Origin: Alistipes montrealensis
GTDB taxonomy: Bacteria; Bacteroidota; Bacteroidia; Bacteroidales; Rikenellaceae
Direction of reading: 5' to 3'
DNA: 64,000 nucleotides
Assembly: GCF_018362775.1 (NCBI RefSeq)
Contig: NZ_JAGYXY010000004.1
Location: 109,630 to 173,629 of the forward strand
The notes beneath the pieces were generated by a model that was given only the letters and a program-made list of their open reading frames with translations, was not told the origin of the DNA and did no database searches. Every line of letters starts with the position of its first letter. Positions within the stretch are counted from its first letter, which is position 1. Positions 17,636-26,905 of the stretch are shown one piece after another. The position numbers were made by a program, and so were the translations under genes.

Positions 17636-20600
17636 TTGAAACTTCAAACTTCCATTCAGAAACGGGCGTACCGTGCCCGTTGCGGTCTGCGGCGTGTCCT
17701 GCCGGTTTTGCTGGCGTTGGTGGTCGCTACTGCTGCCGTTGCAGTGCCTCCTTCCTCTTCGCGCGACGGTAAACTGACGCTTAACGTCAAGAATATTACG
17801 GTAAAAGAGCTGCTGCAAACCATCGAAAAGCAGAGCCGCTACACTTTCGTGTATAACATTTCGGATCTCGATCCCGCCCGCCGGGTCTCGCTCAGCGTGA
17901 CCGACGCCTCCGTCGAGGCGGTCATCGCGCAGGCGATCCCCGAGGTGACGGCTACGGTGCGGGGAACACAGGTCGTGCTCGTGCGCAAGGCGGCCGACAA
18001 GGCCCGTCCCAATGTGAAAATAACCGGTACGGTGCGTGATGCCGACGGCGTGCCGCTCGTCGGTGCGACGCTGATCGTCGAGGGTACGACCCTCGGTACG
18101 AGCACCGGCGCCAACGGCGAATATACGCTGAATGTTCCGGCAAACGGCAAAATTGTCTGTTCCTATCTGGGTTACGATTCGGTGACGGAGACGGTGAACG
18201 CCCGTACGCGTATCGACTTCCAGCTCCGGGCGGCGGCCAACAGCATCGAGGACGTGGTGGTGACGGCCCTCGGTATCACCCGTAAGGAGAAGAGCCTCGG
18301 CTATGCCGTCTCGAAGATCGGCTCCGACGACATCACCAACAATGCCAGCGGCAGTTGGCTGAGCGGTATGGCCGGTAAGGTTGCCGGTCTGAATCTCGAC
18401 CAGTCGGCCGCAGGACCCGGCGGATCGGTCCGTGTCACGCTGCGCGGCGAGGGCTCGCTCTCGTATAACAACAATACGGCCCTGTTCGTGGTCGACGGCG
18501 TGCCCATCGGCAGCGGCATGGATTCCAATACGTCGTCGGGTTCTTACGAATCGGACGACGCCCCGATCGACTACGGCAATGGCGCCGGTGACATCAATCC
18601 CGACGACGTGGAGTCGATCTCGGTGCTGAAAGGCCCGGCTGCAACGGCGCTTTACGGATCTCGCGCCGCCAACGGCGCCATCATCGTTACGACCAAGTCG
18701 GGCCGCAAGCAGAAGGGCATCGGGGTTACTTTTACCACCTCGGTAACCTTCGACAAGGCGGGTTACTGGCCCGATTTCCAGAATGTATACGGCGCCGGCG
18801 ACTTCCGCAAAACGACCATCAATACGGGGCATATGACCAACGGCCTGAATCCCGACGAATATTCGTTCTACACGGTCGACGCCGATCATTCGGATACCGG
18901 CAAAAAAGTAAATGCATTCCATTCGCGTTACCAGTTCGGCGAGAAAATCCAGGGGCAGATGCGTTACATGTATGCCTCGTTCGATCCGGCGACGGGGACC
19001 TATACGCGGCTTCCGTACGAAGTATGCGACTGGTACAAGGGATTCTTCCGGACGGGCGTCACCTACACCAACAGTCTGGCGGTGGACGCCAGCGACGGCC
19101 ATGGCTCGTCGCTGCGCGTGTCGGTCAAGGATACGCGCAACGACTGGATCGTGCCCAATACGGGTTTCAGCACCCAGAACTTCACGCTTTCGGCTATCAG
19201 CAAGCGGAACAAATACATCGAGGCCGGATTGAAACTGAGCTACTACCGCAAAAATTCGGACAACCTGCCCGTGGGCGGATACAGCAATTCGTCGCCCCTG
19301 AAAACGTTGCTCTGGCAGCCTGTAAGCGCTTCGGCCCGCGATGCATACAACGAATGGAACAGCGGCCGGCTGGTCGACTACTATTCGGGCAGCGATTCTT
19401 CGGTGAAGTTGATTAACGGATCGATGGACAATCCTTATTTCATTGTTTACGAGTGTCTGAATACGCAGGCCAAAGACCGTGTTTACGGCAATGCCAGCGT
19501 GACGGGGCATATTATTCCCGAGAAACTGTCGCTGACCGTGCGTTCGGGCATCGACTTCAGCAACGATTTCCGTACGCAGCAGAAACCGCAGTACACGCAT
19601 GCCTACCTCGACGGAATGTACCGCGAACAAACGATCCGCAACATCGAACTCAACAACGACTTTCTGCTGAGCTACCGCGATACGTTCGGCGATTTTTCGC
19701 TCAACGCGTCGCTGGGCGGTAACAACATGCTCTATAAGTATCATTCCGTGCGGTTGACGGCCAATATGCTCGAAGAACCCAACGTGTTCATTTTGCAGAA
19801 CGTCAACGGGAAACTCGATGTGGACAACCTGCGCAAGACCAAGTCGATCAATTCGTTCTACGGGTTGGTTTCGCTCAGTTGGCGCGACATGCTCTTTTTT
19901 GATATTACCGGCCGCAACGACTGGTCGAGTACGCTGGCTCCCGGTTACAACTCCTATTTTTACCCCTCGGTGAGCGCCAGCGTGCTGCTCGACGAGGTGT
20001 TCAAACTGCGCAATAAGGCCAAGTGGATCGACATGCTCAAGATTCGCGGTTCGTGGGCCAACGTGGGTAACGATACGGAGCCTTACCAGCTCCTGGGTTC
20101 CTACTCCAATTCATCGGTTTTCACCGGGGCTTACAAACTGCCCGGATCGACCAAAAACTACCGGCTCAAACCCGAAAATGTCGAGAGCTGGGAGGTCGGT
20201 TTCGAAGGCCACTTCCTGCAAAACCGCATCTCTTTCGACTTTGCTTATTACAGTTCGGAGACGACGAACCAGATCATCAACGTCCCCTCCGATTGGGCGA
20301 CCGGCGCTTCGTCGATGGTCATCAACGCCGGCTGCGTGCGTAACGAGGGTATCGAACTTTCGGCGCGGTTCCAGCTCGTGAAAACCAAAAACTGGCGTTG
20401 GAATATCGATGCCAACTGGTCGAAGAACTGGAATGAACTGGTCGAGTTGGCCCCGGGCGTCAATGTCTGGCAGCTCAATGCGAGCAATACCATCGGCAGC
20501 AAAGTCTTCATCTACGCCTATCCGGGCGGAGAGTTGGGGCGTATCTACGGATACGGGCTCGAAACAGCGCCCAAAGGTGCTTTTTACTACGATGCCGACG

Positions 20601-21241
20601 GGCATAAGATCGACTGTTCGGGACAGCATATCGTCGATGCCTCGACCGGAAATCCCATCCTCGACGCTACCAACCTCAAGGACCTGGGCAGTATTTACCC
20701 CCAGTGGAAGGCCGGCCTGACGACGACGGTGAGTTATAAAAGCCTGACCGTTTCCGCTTCGTTCGCCGCCTCGTATGGCGGCAAAGCCTACTCGCTGACC
20801 AATTCGATCCTCTCCTACATGGGTAAGCTGACCAATTCGCTCGAGGGACGTTACGACGGTCTGATTCATCCGGGCGTCAACGTCTCCGCCGACGGCGTCT
20901 ATTCGCCGAACAACACCATCACCACCGATGCGGTCGATTACTACAATACGGTCATTTATCCGCGCGGCAACACCGAATCCAATGTTTTCGACACCTCGTA
21001 TCTGAAAATGAAGGAACTGCGGGTCGAATATTCGCTGCCGAAGAAACTTTGCTCCAAGACCAAGGTGTTCCAGAACGTCTCGCTGTCGTTCTTTGCCACG
21101 AACCTGTTCTGCATCACGAATTTCCCGCAGTTCGATCCGGAGGTGGCTTCGCTTTCGGGATCGTCGCTCTACCGCGGCGTCGAGACGGGCGCTTACCCGA
21201 TGACCCGTTCCTACGGATTCAGTCTCAAACTCGGATTCTAA
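17636..21241 (+). CDS. SusC-type TonB-dependent transporter with STN domain, TTG start
   Basis: A 1201-residue outer-membrane transporter. After a signal peptide (about 1-38) comes an STN domain (about 46-117), a CarboxypepD-like domain (128-210), the plug (TALGITRKEKSLGYAVSKIG to GAIIVTTKSGRKQ) and the barrel ending SLKLGF. No ATG exists in frame before the signal peptide, and a stop lies at 17600-17602. TTG at 17636 is therefore the best start. The STN domain ties it to the FecR/ECF pair upstream. The operon has a phosphoesterase and a nuclease but no glycosidase, so the imported ligand may be a nucleotide or oligonucleotide rather than a sugar; that is inferred. Confidence 0.93.
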   Translation: MKLQTSIQKRAYRARCGLRRVLPVLLALVVATAAVAVPPSSSRDGKLTLNVKNITVKELLQTIEKQSRYTFVYNISDLDPARRVSLSVTDASVEAVIAQAIPEVTATVRGTQVVLVRKAADKARPNVKITGTVRDADGVPLVGATLIVEGTTLGTSTGANGEYTLNVPANGKIVCSYLGYDSVTETVNARTRIDFQLRAAANSIEDVVVTALGITRKEKSLGYAVSKIGSDDITNNASGSWLSGMAGKVAGLNLDQSAAGPGGSVRVTLRGEGSLSYNNNTALFVVDGVPIGSGMDSNTSSGSYESDDAPIDYGNGAGDINPDDVESISVLKGPAATALYGSRAANGAIIVTTKSGRKQKGIGVTFTTSVTFDKAGYWPDFQNVYGAGDFRKTTINTGHMTNGLNPDEYSFYTVDADHSDTGKKVNAFHSRYQFGEKIQGQMRYMYASFDPATGTYTRLPYEVCDWYKGFFRTGVTYTNSLAVDASDGHGSSLRVSVKDTRNDWIVPNTGFSTQNFTLSAISKRNKYIEAGLKLSYYRKNSDNLPVGGYSNSSPLKTLLWQPVSASARDAYNEWNSGRLVDYYSGSDSSVKLINGSMDNPYFIVYECLNTQAKDRVYGNASVTGHIIPEKLSLTVRSGIDFSNDFRTQQKPQYTHAYLDGMYREQTIRNIELNNDFLLSYRDTFGDFSLNASLGGNNMLYKYHSVRLTANMLEEPNVFILQNVNGKLDVDNLRKTKSINSFYGLVSLSWRDMLFFDITGRNDWSSTLAPGYNSYFYPSVSASVLLDEVFKLRNKAKWIDMLKIRGSWANVGNDTEPYQLLGSYSNSSVFTGAYKLPGSTKNYRLKPENVESWEVGFEGHFLQNRISFDFAYYSSETTNQIINVPSDWATGASSMVINAGCVRNEGIELSARFQLVKTKNWRWNIDANWSKNWNELVELAPGVNVWQLNASNTIGSKVFIYAYPGGELGRIYGYGLETAPKGAFYYDADGHKIDCSGQHIVDASTGNPILDATNLKDLGSIYPQWKAGLTTTVSYKSLTVSASFAASYGGKAYSLTNSILSYMGKLTNSLEGRYDGLIHPGVNVSADGVYSPNNTITTDAVDYYNTVIYPRGNTESNVFDTSYLKMKELRVEYSLPKKLCSKTKVFQNVSLSFFATNLFCITNFPQFDPEVASLSGSSLYRGVETGAYPMTRSYGFSLKLGF

Positions 21242-21254
21242 AACTGACGCGATT

Positions 21255-22763
21255 ATGAAAATGCTGAAATATATCTTGATCCCGGCCCTGCTGCTCACGG
21301 CGGCAAGCGCCTGTATGACCAAATTCGAAGAATACAATACCAACCCCAACGAAATGGAACAGTGGAAGATATCCCCTGCGGGCATGATCCAGGAACTGCT
21401 CTATTCGGGGACCGAGGTATTCCTCTACCGGACCTGGCAGCTCAACGGCGAGCTGATCCAGTATACGATCGCCGGCTCGGGCAACAACACCTACCACCGT
21501 TATGTGATCGAGAATTCGGTGGGTGCGTCGGCCTGGAGCAATCTCTACATGCAGGCGGCCAATGCCGACCACATGCGCCAATTGGCTGTCCGGAAAGAAG
21601 ACCCCAATTACGAGGCTATTGCACTCACGTTGCGGACGCTGTTCCTGCAGAACATTGCCGACCTGTTCGGCGACGCTCCCTATTCGCAGGCTTTCAAAGG
21701 TTCGTCCGAGGGTATCAAACAGCCGGTGTTCGACTCGCAGGAGGCGGTCTACCGGGCGCTGCTTGCCGACCTGGAGCATGCCAATTCGCTTTACGACAGT
21801 TCGTTGAAACTACCCAGCGCCGAGCGTGACCTGCTCTACAAAGGCGATATTTCGAAATGGCGCAAGTTCAACAATTCGCTCTACCTGCGCCTGCTCATGC
21901 GGTTGAGCAACCGCAATGCGGCCATGGGCGTCGCCGCGAAGATCGCCGAAATCTTCAATAATCCGGACCGGTATCCGGTTTTTGCAAGCAACGGCGACAA
22001 TGCCAAAATGTCTTATGAAAGCGTGGAGCCTTTCGTCAACTACTGGGGCACGAAGCTGAATACGCAGTTCACCACCTCGACCGGACGCCGCCCTGCGGAG
22101 CAGATCGTCGACATGATGAATCATTCGGGCGATCCGCGCATCGGTATCTGGTTCCAGCAACCGTCGGGCGCCGAGGGTTGGAAAGGCGGCCAAAGCGGTA
22201 TCGAATCGCAGGAGGCCGATTTTACGGGTATCGCAAACCTCAACAAAGCCAATCTGGGCGATTATGCTTCACCTTACGCGCTGATGAAGTACGACGAAGT
22301 GCTGTTCATCCAGGCCGAAGCCATCCAGCGCGGATGGATCGCGGGGGATGCCGCCGCCTGTTACCAGAACGCCATCCGGGCTTCGATCAATTACTGGAAA
22401 GAGGTGGATACGACGGGACTGAACATCACCGACAAGGTGATCGAGAATTTCCTGGCGAATGTCCCCTACGACGGAACGCTCGAATCGATCATCAACCAGA
22501 AATACGTGGCCCTGTTCTGGGTCGGTTACGAGGCGTGGGCCGATTATCGCCGCACGGGGTATCCGGTGTTGACGATCGGCAGCGGTACGTTCAACGACCA
22601 CATCCTGCCGACGCGTCTGGTCTATCCGACCAATACGATGGAGACCAACAAGGAGAATTACAATGCGGCCGTCGAACGCCTGAGGACCTACTACGGCGGC
22701 GCCGACGACATGAAGACCCCCGTCTGGTGGAGTAAGGCTGCCGTCGACAAAGGAATCAAATAA
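21255..22763 (+). CDS. SusD-like lipoprotein (SusD-like 2 type)
   Basis: This 502-residue lipoprotein (lipobox Cys20) belongs to the shorter SusD-like family. The mature start is MTKFEEYNTNPNEMEQWK. A mid-protein FLQNIADLFGDAPYSQAF segment and a C-terminal QKYVALFWVGYEAWADYRRT segment are family hallmarks. It starts 13 bases after susC and should form the lid of that transporter. This subfamily is found with peptide, glycan and other ligands, so the family alone does not fix the substrate. Confidence 0.93.
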   Translation: MKMLKYILIPALLLTAASACMTKFEEYNTNPNEMEQWKISPAGMIQELLYSGTEVFLYRTWQLNGELIQYTIAGSGNNTYHRYVIENSVGASAWSNLYMQAANADHMRQLAVRKEDPNYEAIALTLRTLFLQNIADLFGDAPYSQAFKGSSEGIKQPVFDSQEAVYRALLADLEHANSLYDSSLKLPSAERDLLYKGDISKWRKFNNSLYLRLLMRLSNRNAAMGVAAKIAEIFNNPDRYPVFASNGDNAKMSYESVEPFVNYWGTKLNTQFTTSTGRRPAEQIVDMMNHSGDPRIGIWFQQPSGAEGWKGGQSGIESQEADFTGIANLNKANLGDYASPYALMKYDEVLFIQAEAIQRGWIAGDAAACYQNAIRASINYWKEVDTTGLNITDKVIENFLANVPYDGTLESIINQKYVALFWVGYEAWADYRRTGYPVLTIGSGTFNDHILPTRLVYPTNTMETNKENYNAAVERLRTYYGGADDMKTPVWWSKAAVDKGIK

Positions 22764-22780
22764 CCGAAAAAGACTGGACT

Positions 22781-24913
22781 ATGAAAACGATGATAAAACG
22801 TCTTTGCATCTTTGCCGCCGGGGCGGCCGCCTTGGTTTCGGCGGCACTGGCCACGTCGTGCGAAAAGGACGAGACGCAGGAGAAATATGTCTATATCCTT
22901 GATAACGACAAAAACGGGATTCAGGAGGTGTCGTTCAATACGGCGGGCGGGACACAGGATTTTCTGATGTACTCCAACTACGGAAGCTGGAAACTCGTAC
23001 CCACCTACGAAGAGGACCTCGAATGGCTGTCCTACTGGCCGACGGAGGGTGTCGGCGACGCCCGTTTCTCGGCTATGGTCGAGAAGAATACGACGGCCTA
23101 CCAGCGCCACGGGACATTGAATATCGTGGTCGACGGCCTTTCGGTGGCGACGATCCGGTTCAACCAGGCGGGCGACGAGCCCAAACTGAAGGTCAACGTC
23201 AAGGAGTCGGGCAAGACCGTTTCGGTCAAGGGCGAGACCTTCACCGTGGGCGTCGAGTCGAATATCGACTGGGTGGCCGAACTGGTCGATCCGGCCGATG
23301 CCTCGTGGGTTACGATCGGCGACTTCACGCCTGTGAGCCAGACTTTCACCTGTGCGGCGAATCCGGGCTCCGAGCCGCGTGAAGCGCAGGTGCGTATCCG
23401 GGCTTACGGCACTTCGGTGTCGTGTGTGTTCGCCATCATGCAGGCCGACCGGTCGAGCGCCTTCGAGGAGGCCGAAAAGATCACGGTCGCCGACCTGCTG
23501 GCGATGGGCGAGGGTAAGATCGCGCGCAACGTCTATGTCGCGGGCAGCGTGATCAGCGACCGTACGACGCGCAACTATCCGGTGGCCTATTCGACCGGAG
23601 GCGGCGAGCAGGTGAACAACACGATGTTCATCCAGGACGAGACCGGAGGCCTGTGGATCGAATTCGACGATGCGGCGGACAATACCTGCGACCTGAACCA
23701 GGTCGTTACGCTCCACATGTACGGACAGCATATCGAACGCGACGCCTATACCAACGGATTGAAGATCGCCGGGCTCTCCTCGACGGCCGTACAGAGCGCC
23801 GTGGCGGGAACACCCGTCGAACCGGTCGTGATCGACGACCTGACGAAGCTGCCGGCGTATGAGAACCGGCTGGTGACGCTGCGCAACGTTGAATTCGCAT
23901 TGCCTTACGGGACGCTGGTCAACATCAACGAAGGAGTGTCGTACCTCGGTATCAAACAGGGAGCCGCCTATCAGGCTTCGGCGGATTACAACGACCTGAC
24001 GATCGAGTACGGCCATTACCTGCGCGACGCCAAGGGCAATACGGCTAAACTCTACACCACGTGGTCGTTCACCGAGCGGGCGCTTTCGATGATTCCCGAA
24101 GGGGCCGGCGATATCACGGGTATCGTCAACAAGCGTTACAAATGCGACGTTTACGACGGCCGCGACCAGATGCGCCGTCCGGTCGAGAGTTGGTGCGTGC
24201 GCATCCGCCGCGAGTCGGACATCACCAACTTCAAGGCCCCGGCCGCAAGCCGCCTTTCGAAGACCGTCATGCAGATCGGTCCGTGGACCGACAATGCAGG
24301 CGCCATGCAGTCGGTGACGGCGTCCGTCGGACAGGGACAGCTCAAACATTCGGTCGGCGAGGACGTGCTGGGATCGACTTCGGGCAATACGCAGCAGATG
24401 TACCTGGCGTGGGCGCATGCCCGTTGTACGGCGGCGACATGGGATGCGGTGAAGAATGTATGGCTCCCGGCTTACGGCAACACCAAAGGGGTGCAGTATG
24501 TCGCTGTGATGGCGCAGGGGTGGTGGAAAAATACCGCTGCGGTCAATACCGATACGGACGGTTGCTGCTGGATTCTCTCGAACCTCTCGACGAAAGGCTT
24601 TACGGGGCAGATTTCACTCCAGTTTACGGCCTCGAGCAACACCGCAGGCCCGATGTACTTCCAGATGGAGTGGGCCGATACGGACAATGCCAAAACCTGG
24701 ACGCCGATCGGCAACGAATACGTGGCTTCGAACTGGCACAACAGCATCGCAGCGCCCGAATACCTCTTCGTGCTGCCCGACGAGCTGAAAGACCGCGAAA
24801 GTTTCTCGATCCGTCTGCGGGCTACCCGCCAGCGCAATGCCAGCGACACGGAGAACACCGCTTCGGGAACCAGCCGCATCGGTGTCGTACGCATGTCGTG
24901 CCTCGATTTATAA
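22781..24913 (+). CDS. Surface lipoprotein with BACON and DUF5689-like domains
   Basis: A 710-residue lipoprotein (lipobox Cys27, CEKDE). Two BACON-like beta-sandwich modules occupy about 45-125 and 135-220. A DUF5689-like OB-fold module follows (about 230-430, with ARNVYVAGSVISDRT and NTMFIQDETGGLWIEF). The remainder is a beta-rich C-terminal domain. It lies 17 bases after susD in the phosphoesterase/nuclease operon. DUF5689 modules resemble OB-fold domains seen next to extracellular nucleases, which fits ligand binding at the cell surface. Binding of nucleic acid is a hypothesis. Confidence 0.85.
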   Translation: MKTMIKRLCIFAAGAAALVSAALATSCEKDETQEKYVYILDNDKNGIQEVSFNTAGGTQDFLMYSNYGSWKLVPTYEEDLEWLSYWPTEGVGDARFSAMVEKNTTAYQRHGTLNIVVDGLSVATIRFNQAGDEPKLKVNVKESGKTVSVKGETFTVGVESNIDWVAELVDPADASWVTIGDFTPVSQTFTCAANPGSEPREAQVRIRAYGTSVSCVFAIMQADRSSAFEEAEKITVADLLAMGEGKIARNVYVAGSVISDRTTRNYPVAYSTGGGEQVNNTMFIQDETGGLWIEFDDAADNTCDLNQVVTLHMYGQHIERDAYTNGLKIAGLSSTAVQSAVAGTPVEPVVIDDLTKLPAYENRLVTLRNVEFALPYGTLVNINEGVSYLGIKQGAAYQASADYNDLTIEYGHYLRDAKGNTAKLYTTWSFTERALSMIPEGAGDITGIVNKRYKCDVYDGRDQMRRPVESWCVRIRRESDITNFKAPAASRLSKTVMQIGPWTDNAGAMQSVTASVGQGQLKHSVGEDVLGSTSGNTQQMYLAWAHARCTAATWDAVKNVWLPAYGNTKGVQYVAVMAQGWWKNTAAVNTDTDGCCWILSNLSTKGFTGQISLQFTASSNTAGPMYFQMEWADTDNAKTWTPIGNEYVASNWHNSIAAPEYLFVLPDELKDRESFSIRLRATRQRNASDTENTASGTSRIGVVRMSCLDL

Positions 24914-24932
24914 ACCGTTAAAAATCCGAACG

Positions 24933-26888
24933 ATGAAAATAGGTCAATTCAAATTGAAAATGCTCTTCGTCCTGCTCGCGGGCTTCCTGCTCGCGGCAGG
25001 GTGCTCGGAGAGCGATTCCCCGGAGTTCGAACAGCCCCGGAGGCTGGTGCGCAATCTCTACCTCGCGCCCGTGATGAGCGTGTATGCCGGGCAGACGCTG
25101 ACCCTGCAGGGAGTGGGCTTCGAGGCGGGCGACGTGGTTTCGTTCCGGGCCGACGCCGCCGTGCTCGATCTGCCGGTAAGCGGCGTTACGGCCAAGACGG
25201 CCCGTGTGGTGATACCTGCGGCGATCGCCCGGGAGAGCTACGACGTTTATGTGGTCCGCGGTGTGCAGGAACAGTATGTCGCCACAGTGAAAATCTACCT
25301 TACGACCGACCAGGAAGTTCCCGACAAGGAGGGCATGAACATCAAGGGCATTGTTTTCTGCGGTGACAAAGGCGTGCCGGGCGTCCGCGTGTCGGACGGG
25401 TTGCAGACGGTCACCACCGATGAGAACGGTTACTATTGGATTCCGTCGCTCAAGACGCTGGGGTATGTCTTTATCACGATTCCCCAGGGTTACCTGCCCG
25501 CTGCGCTCGATAACAATATGATGGGCTTCTGGGCCGGACTGACCGACGAGGCCGGGGTGTGCGAGAAGCATAACTTCGAACTGGAGGAGGCCGATACCGA
25601 AAATCACGTCATGCTGGTGGGCGCCGACCTGCACCTGGCCGACAAGCAGAACGACCTGCGCAATTTCAAAAACGGGTTTATCGCCGAAACGCAGGCTTTT
25701 GCCGATGCCAGCCCCGTGCCGGTTTTCTGCCTCATGGCGGGCGACATGACCTGGGACAGGTATTGGTACGACCGTAATTTCCGGCTTCCGCACTACCGGC
25801 AGTGGCTTTCCCGGAACGGATATTCCGTGCCCGTATTCCACGCGATGGGCAACCACGATAACGACCCCTATGTGCAGGGCGACGCCCCGGGGCAGCTTTC
25901 CTATTGCAGGACGCTGGGCCCGAACTACTATTCGTTCAACCTCGGCAAGGTGCACTACGTGGTACTCGACGACATCGACTGGATCAATACGGGCGGCAGC
26001 GACGGCGTGCTGGGCAGCCGCGACTACAACCGCGTCGTGTCGCTGGCGCAGATGACCTGGCTGGCCGAAGACCTGGCTGCCGTCGAGGATAAGACGGCGC
26101 CGCTGGTGGTCTGCCTGCATGTCCAGCTCTACGAAAATTACAACGCCTCGTTCGCCAACACGGCCAAGATGCCGAGCGCCACGGGTGGAACCGGGGCGCT
26201 GATGAATGCCGTCCGGGATTTCTCCGAGGTGCATTTCATAACGGGGCATACGCACCACAACTCCACGATGGTCATCAACGACAAGGTGATCGAACACAAC
26301 ACGGCCGCCGTCTGCGAAACATGGTGGTGGAGTACCTTCTTTTCCGACCGGGCCATCTGCGTCGACGGGTCGCCTGCCGGTTACGGAATCTATACGGTCA
26401 ATTCGACCGACGTGAAGTGGAGCTACAAGGGCATCGGCGAACCTGCCGGATACCAGTTCCGCACGTACGACATGAACACCGTGAAAAAGCACCTCGACAA
26501 CAGCACCTACAAGGCGCTGCTGGCCCAGTATGCGAGCCGTGACAACAAGGGCGACGACTATGGAAAAGTGGGCGATAACGTTGTTTATATCAATGTCTGG
26601 AACTACGATCCGGCCTGGAAGGTCGAGGTGCGGGAGGACGGTTCGCCGCTTGAGGTGAAGCGCGTCTTCGACCGCGACCCGCTGCACACGATCACCTTCG
26701 ACATTCCCCGCGTGGAGGCCAAATACGAAGCCAATGCCGACTGGGCGTCGTGCTGCTCGTCGCACATGTTCAGCGTGACGGCGTCGTCGCCCGTGTCGGA
26801 ACTCGAAATCACGGTCACCGACCGTTTCGGCAATGTCTATTCGGAACGGATGAAGCGGCCGAAGGCCTTTGTGAAGAGCTTGAAATAA
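24933..26888 (+). CDS. Secreted calcineurin-like phosphoesterase lipoprotein
   Basis: The 651-residue lipoprotein (lipobox Cys24) has an IPT/Ig-like N-terminal module (about 40-125), a Metallophos_N-like module (about 135-220), the calcineurin-like catalytic domain (about 225-480) and a Metallophos_C-like module to the end. The two-metal active site is complete: Asp232/His234 (ADLHLAD), Asp271 (AGD), Asn307-His308 (GNHD), His396 and His439/His441 (GHTH). It should hydrolyse phosphomono- or diesters outside the inner membrane. It starts 19 bases after the DUF5689 lipoprotein gene and 17 bases before the next lipoprotein gene. Together with the nuclease it suggests removal of phosphate from nucleic acid products. 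The ATG at 24933 gives a clean lipoprotein signal. Confidence 0.92.
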   Translation: MKIGQFKLKMLFVLLAGFLLAAGCSESDSPEFEQPRRLVRNLYLAPVMSVYAGQTLTLQGVGFEAGDVVSFRADAAVLDLPVSGVTAKTARVVIPAAIARESYDVYVVRGVQEQYVATVKIYLTTDQEVPDKEGMNIKGIVFCGDKGVPGVRVSDGLQTVTTDENGYYWIPSLKTLGYVFITIPQGYLPAALDNNMMGFWAGLTDEAGVCEKHNFELEEADTENHVMLVGADLHLADKQNDLRNFKNGFIAETQAFADASPVPVFCLMAGDMTWDRYWYDRNFRLPHYRQWLSRNGYSVPVFHAMGNHDNDPYVQGDAPGQLSYCRTLGPNYYSFNLGKVHYVVLDDIDWINTGGSDGVLGSRDYNRVVSLAQMTWLAEDLAAVEDKTAPLVVCLHVQLYENYNASFANTAKMPSATGGTGALMNAVRDFSEVHFITGHTHHNSTMVINDKVIEHNTAAVCETWWWSTFFSDRAICVDGSPAGYGIYTVNSTDVKWSYKGIGEPAGYQFRTYDMNTVKKHLDNSTYKALLAQYASRDNKGDDYGKVGDNVVYINVWNYDPAWKVEVREDGSPLEVKRVFDRDPLHTITFDIPRVEAKYEANADWASCCSSHMFSVTASSPVSELEITVTDRFGNVYSERMKRPKAFVKSLK

Positions 26889-26905
26889 CCTGAAAAACGA
26901 AGAGC

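Noticed and set aside
17555..19744. A 729-codon minus-strand frame opposite susC
   Set aside because: Antisense shadow of a real transporter gene; no recognisable features.
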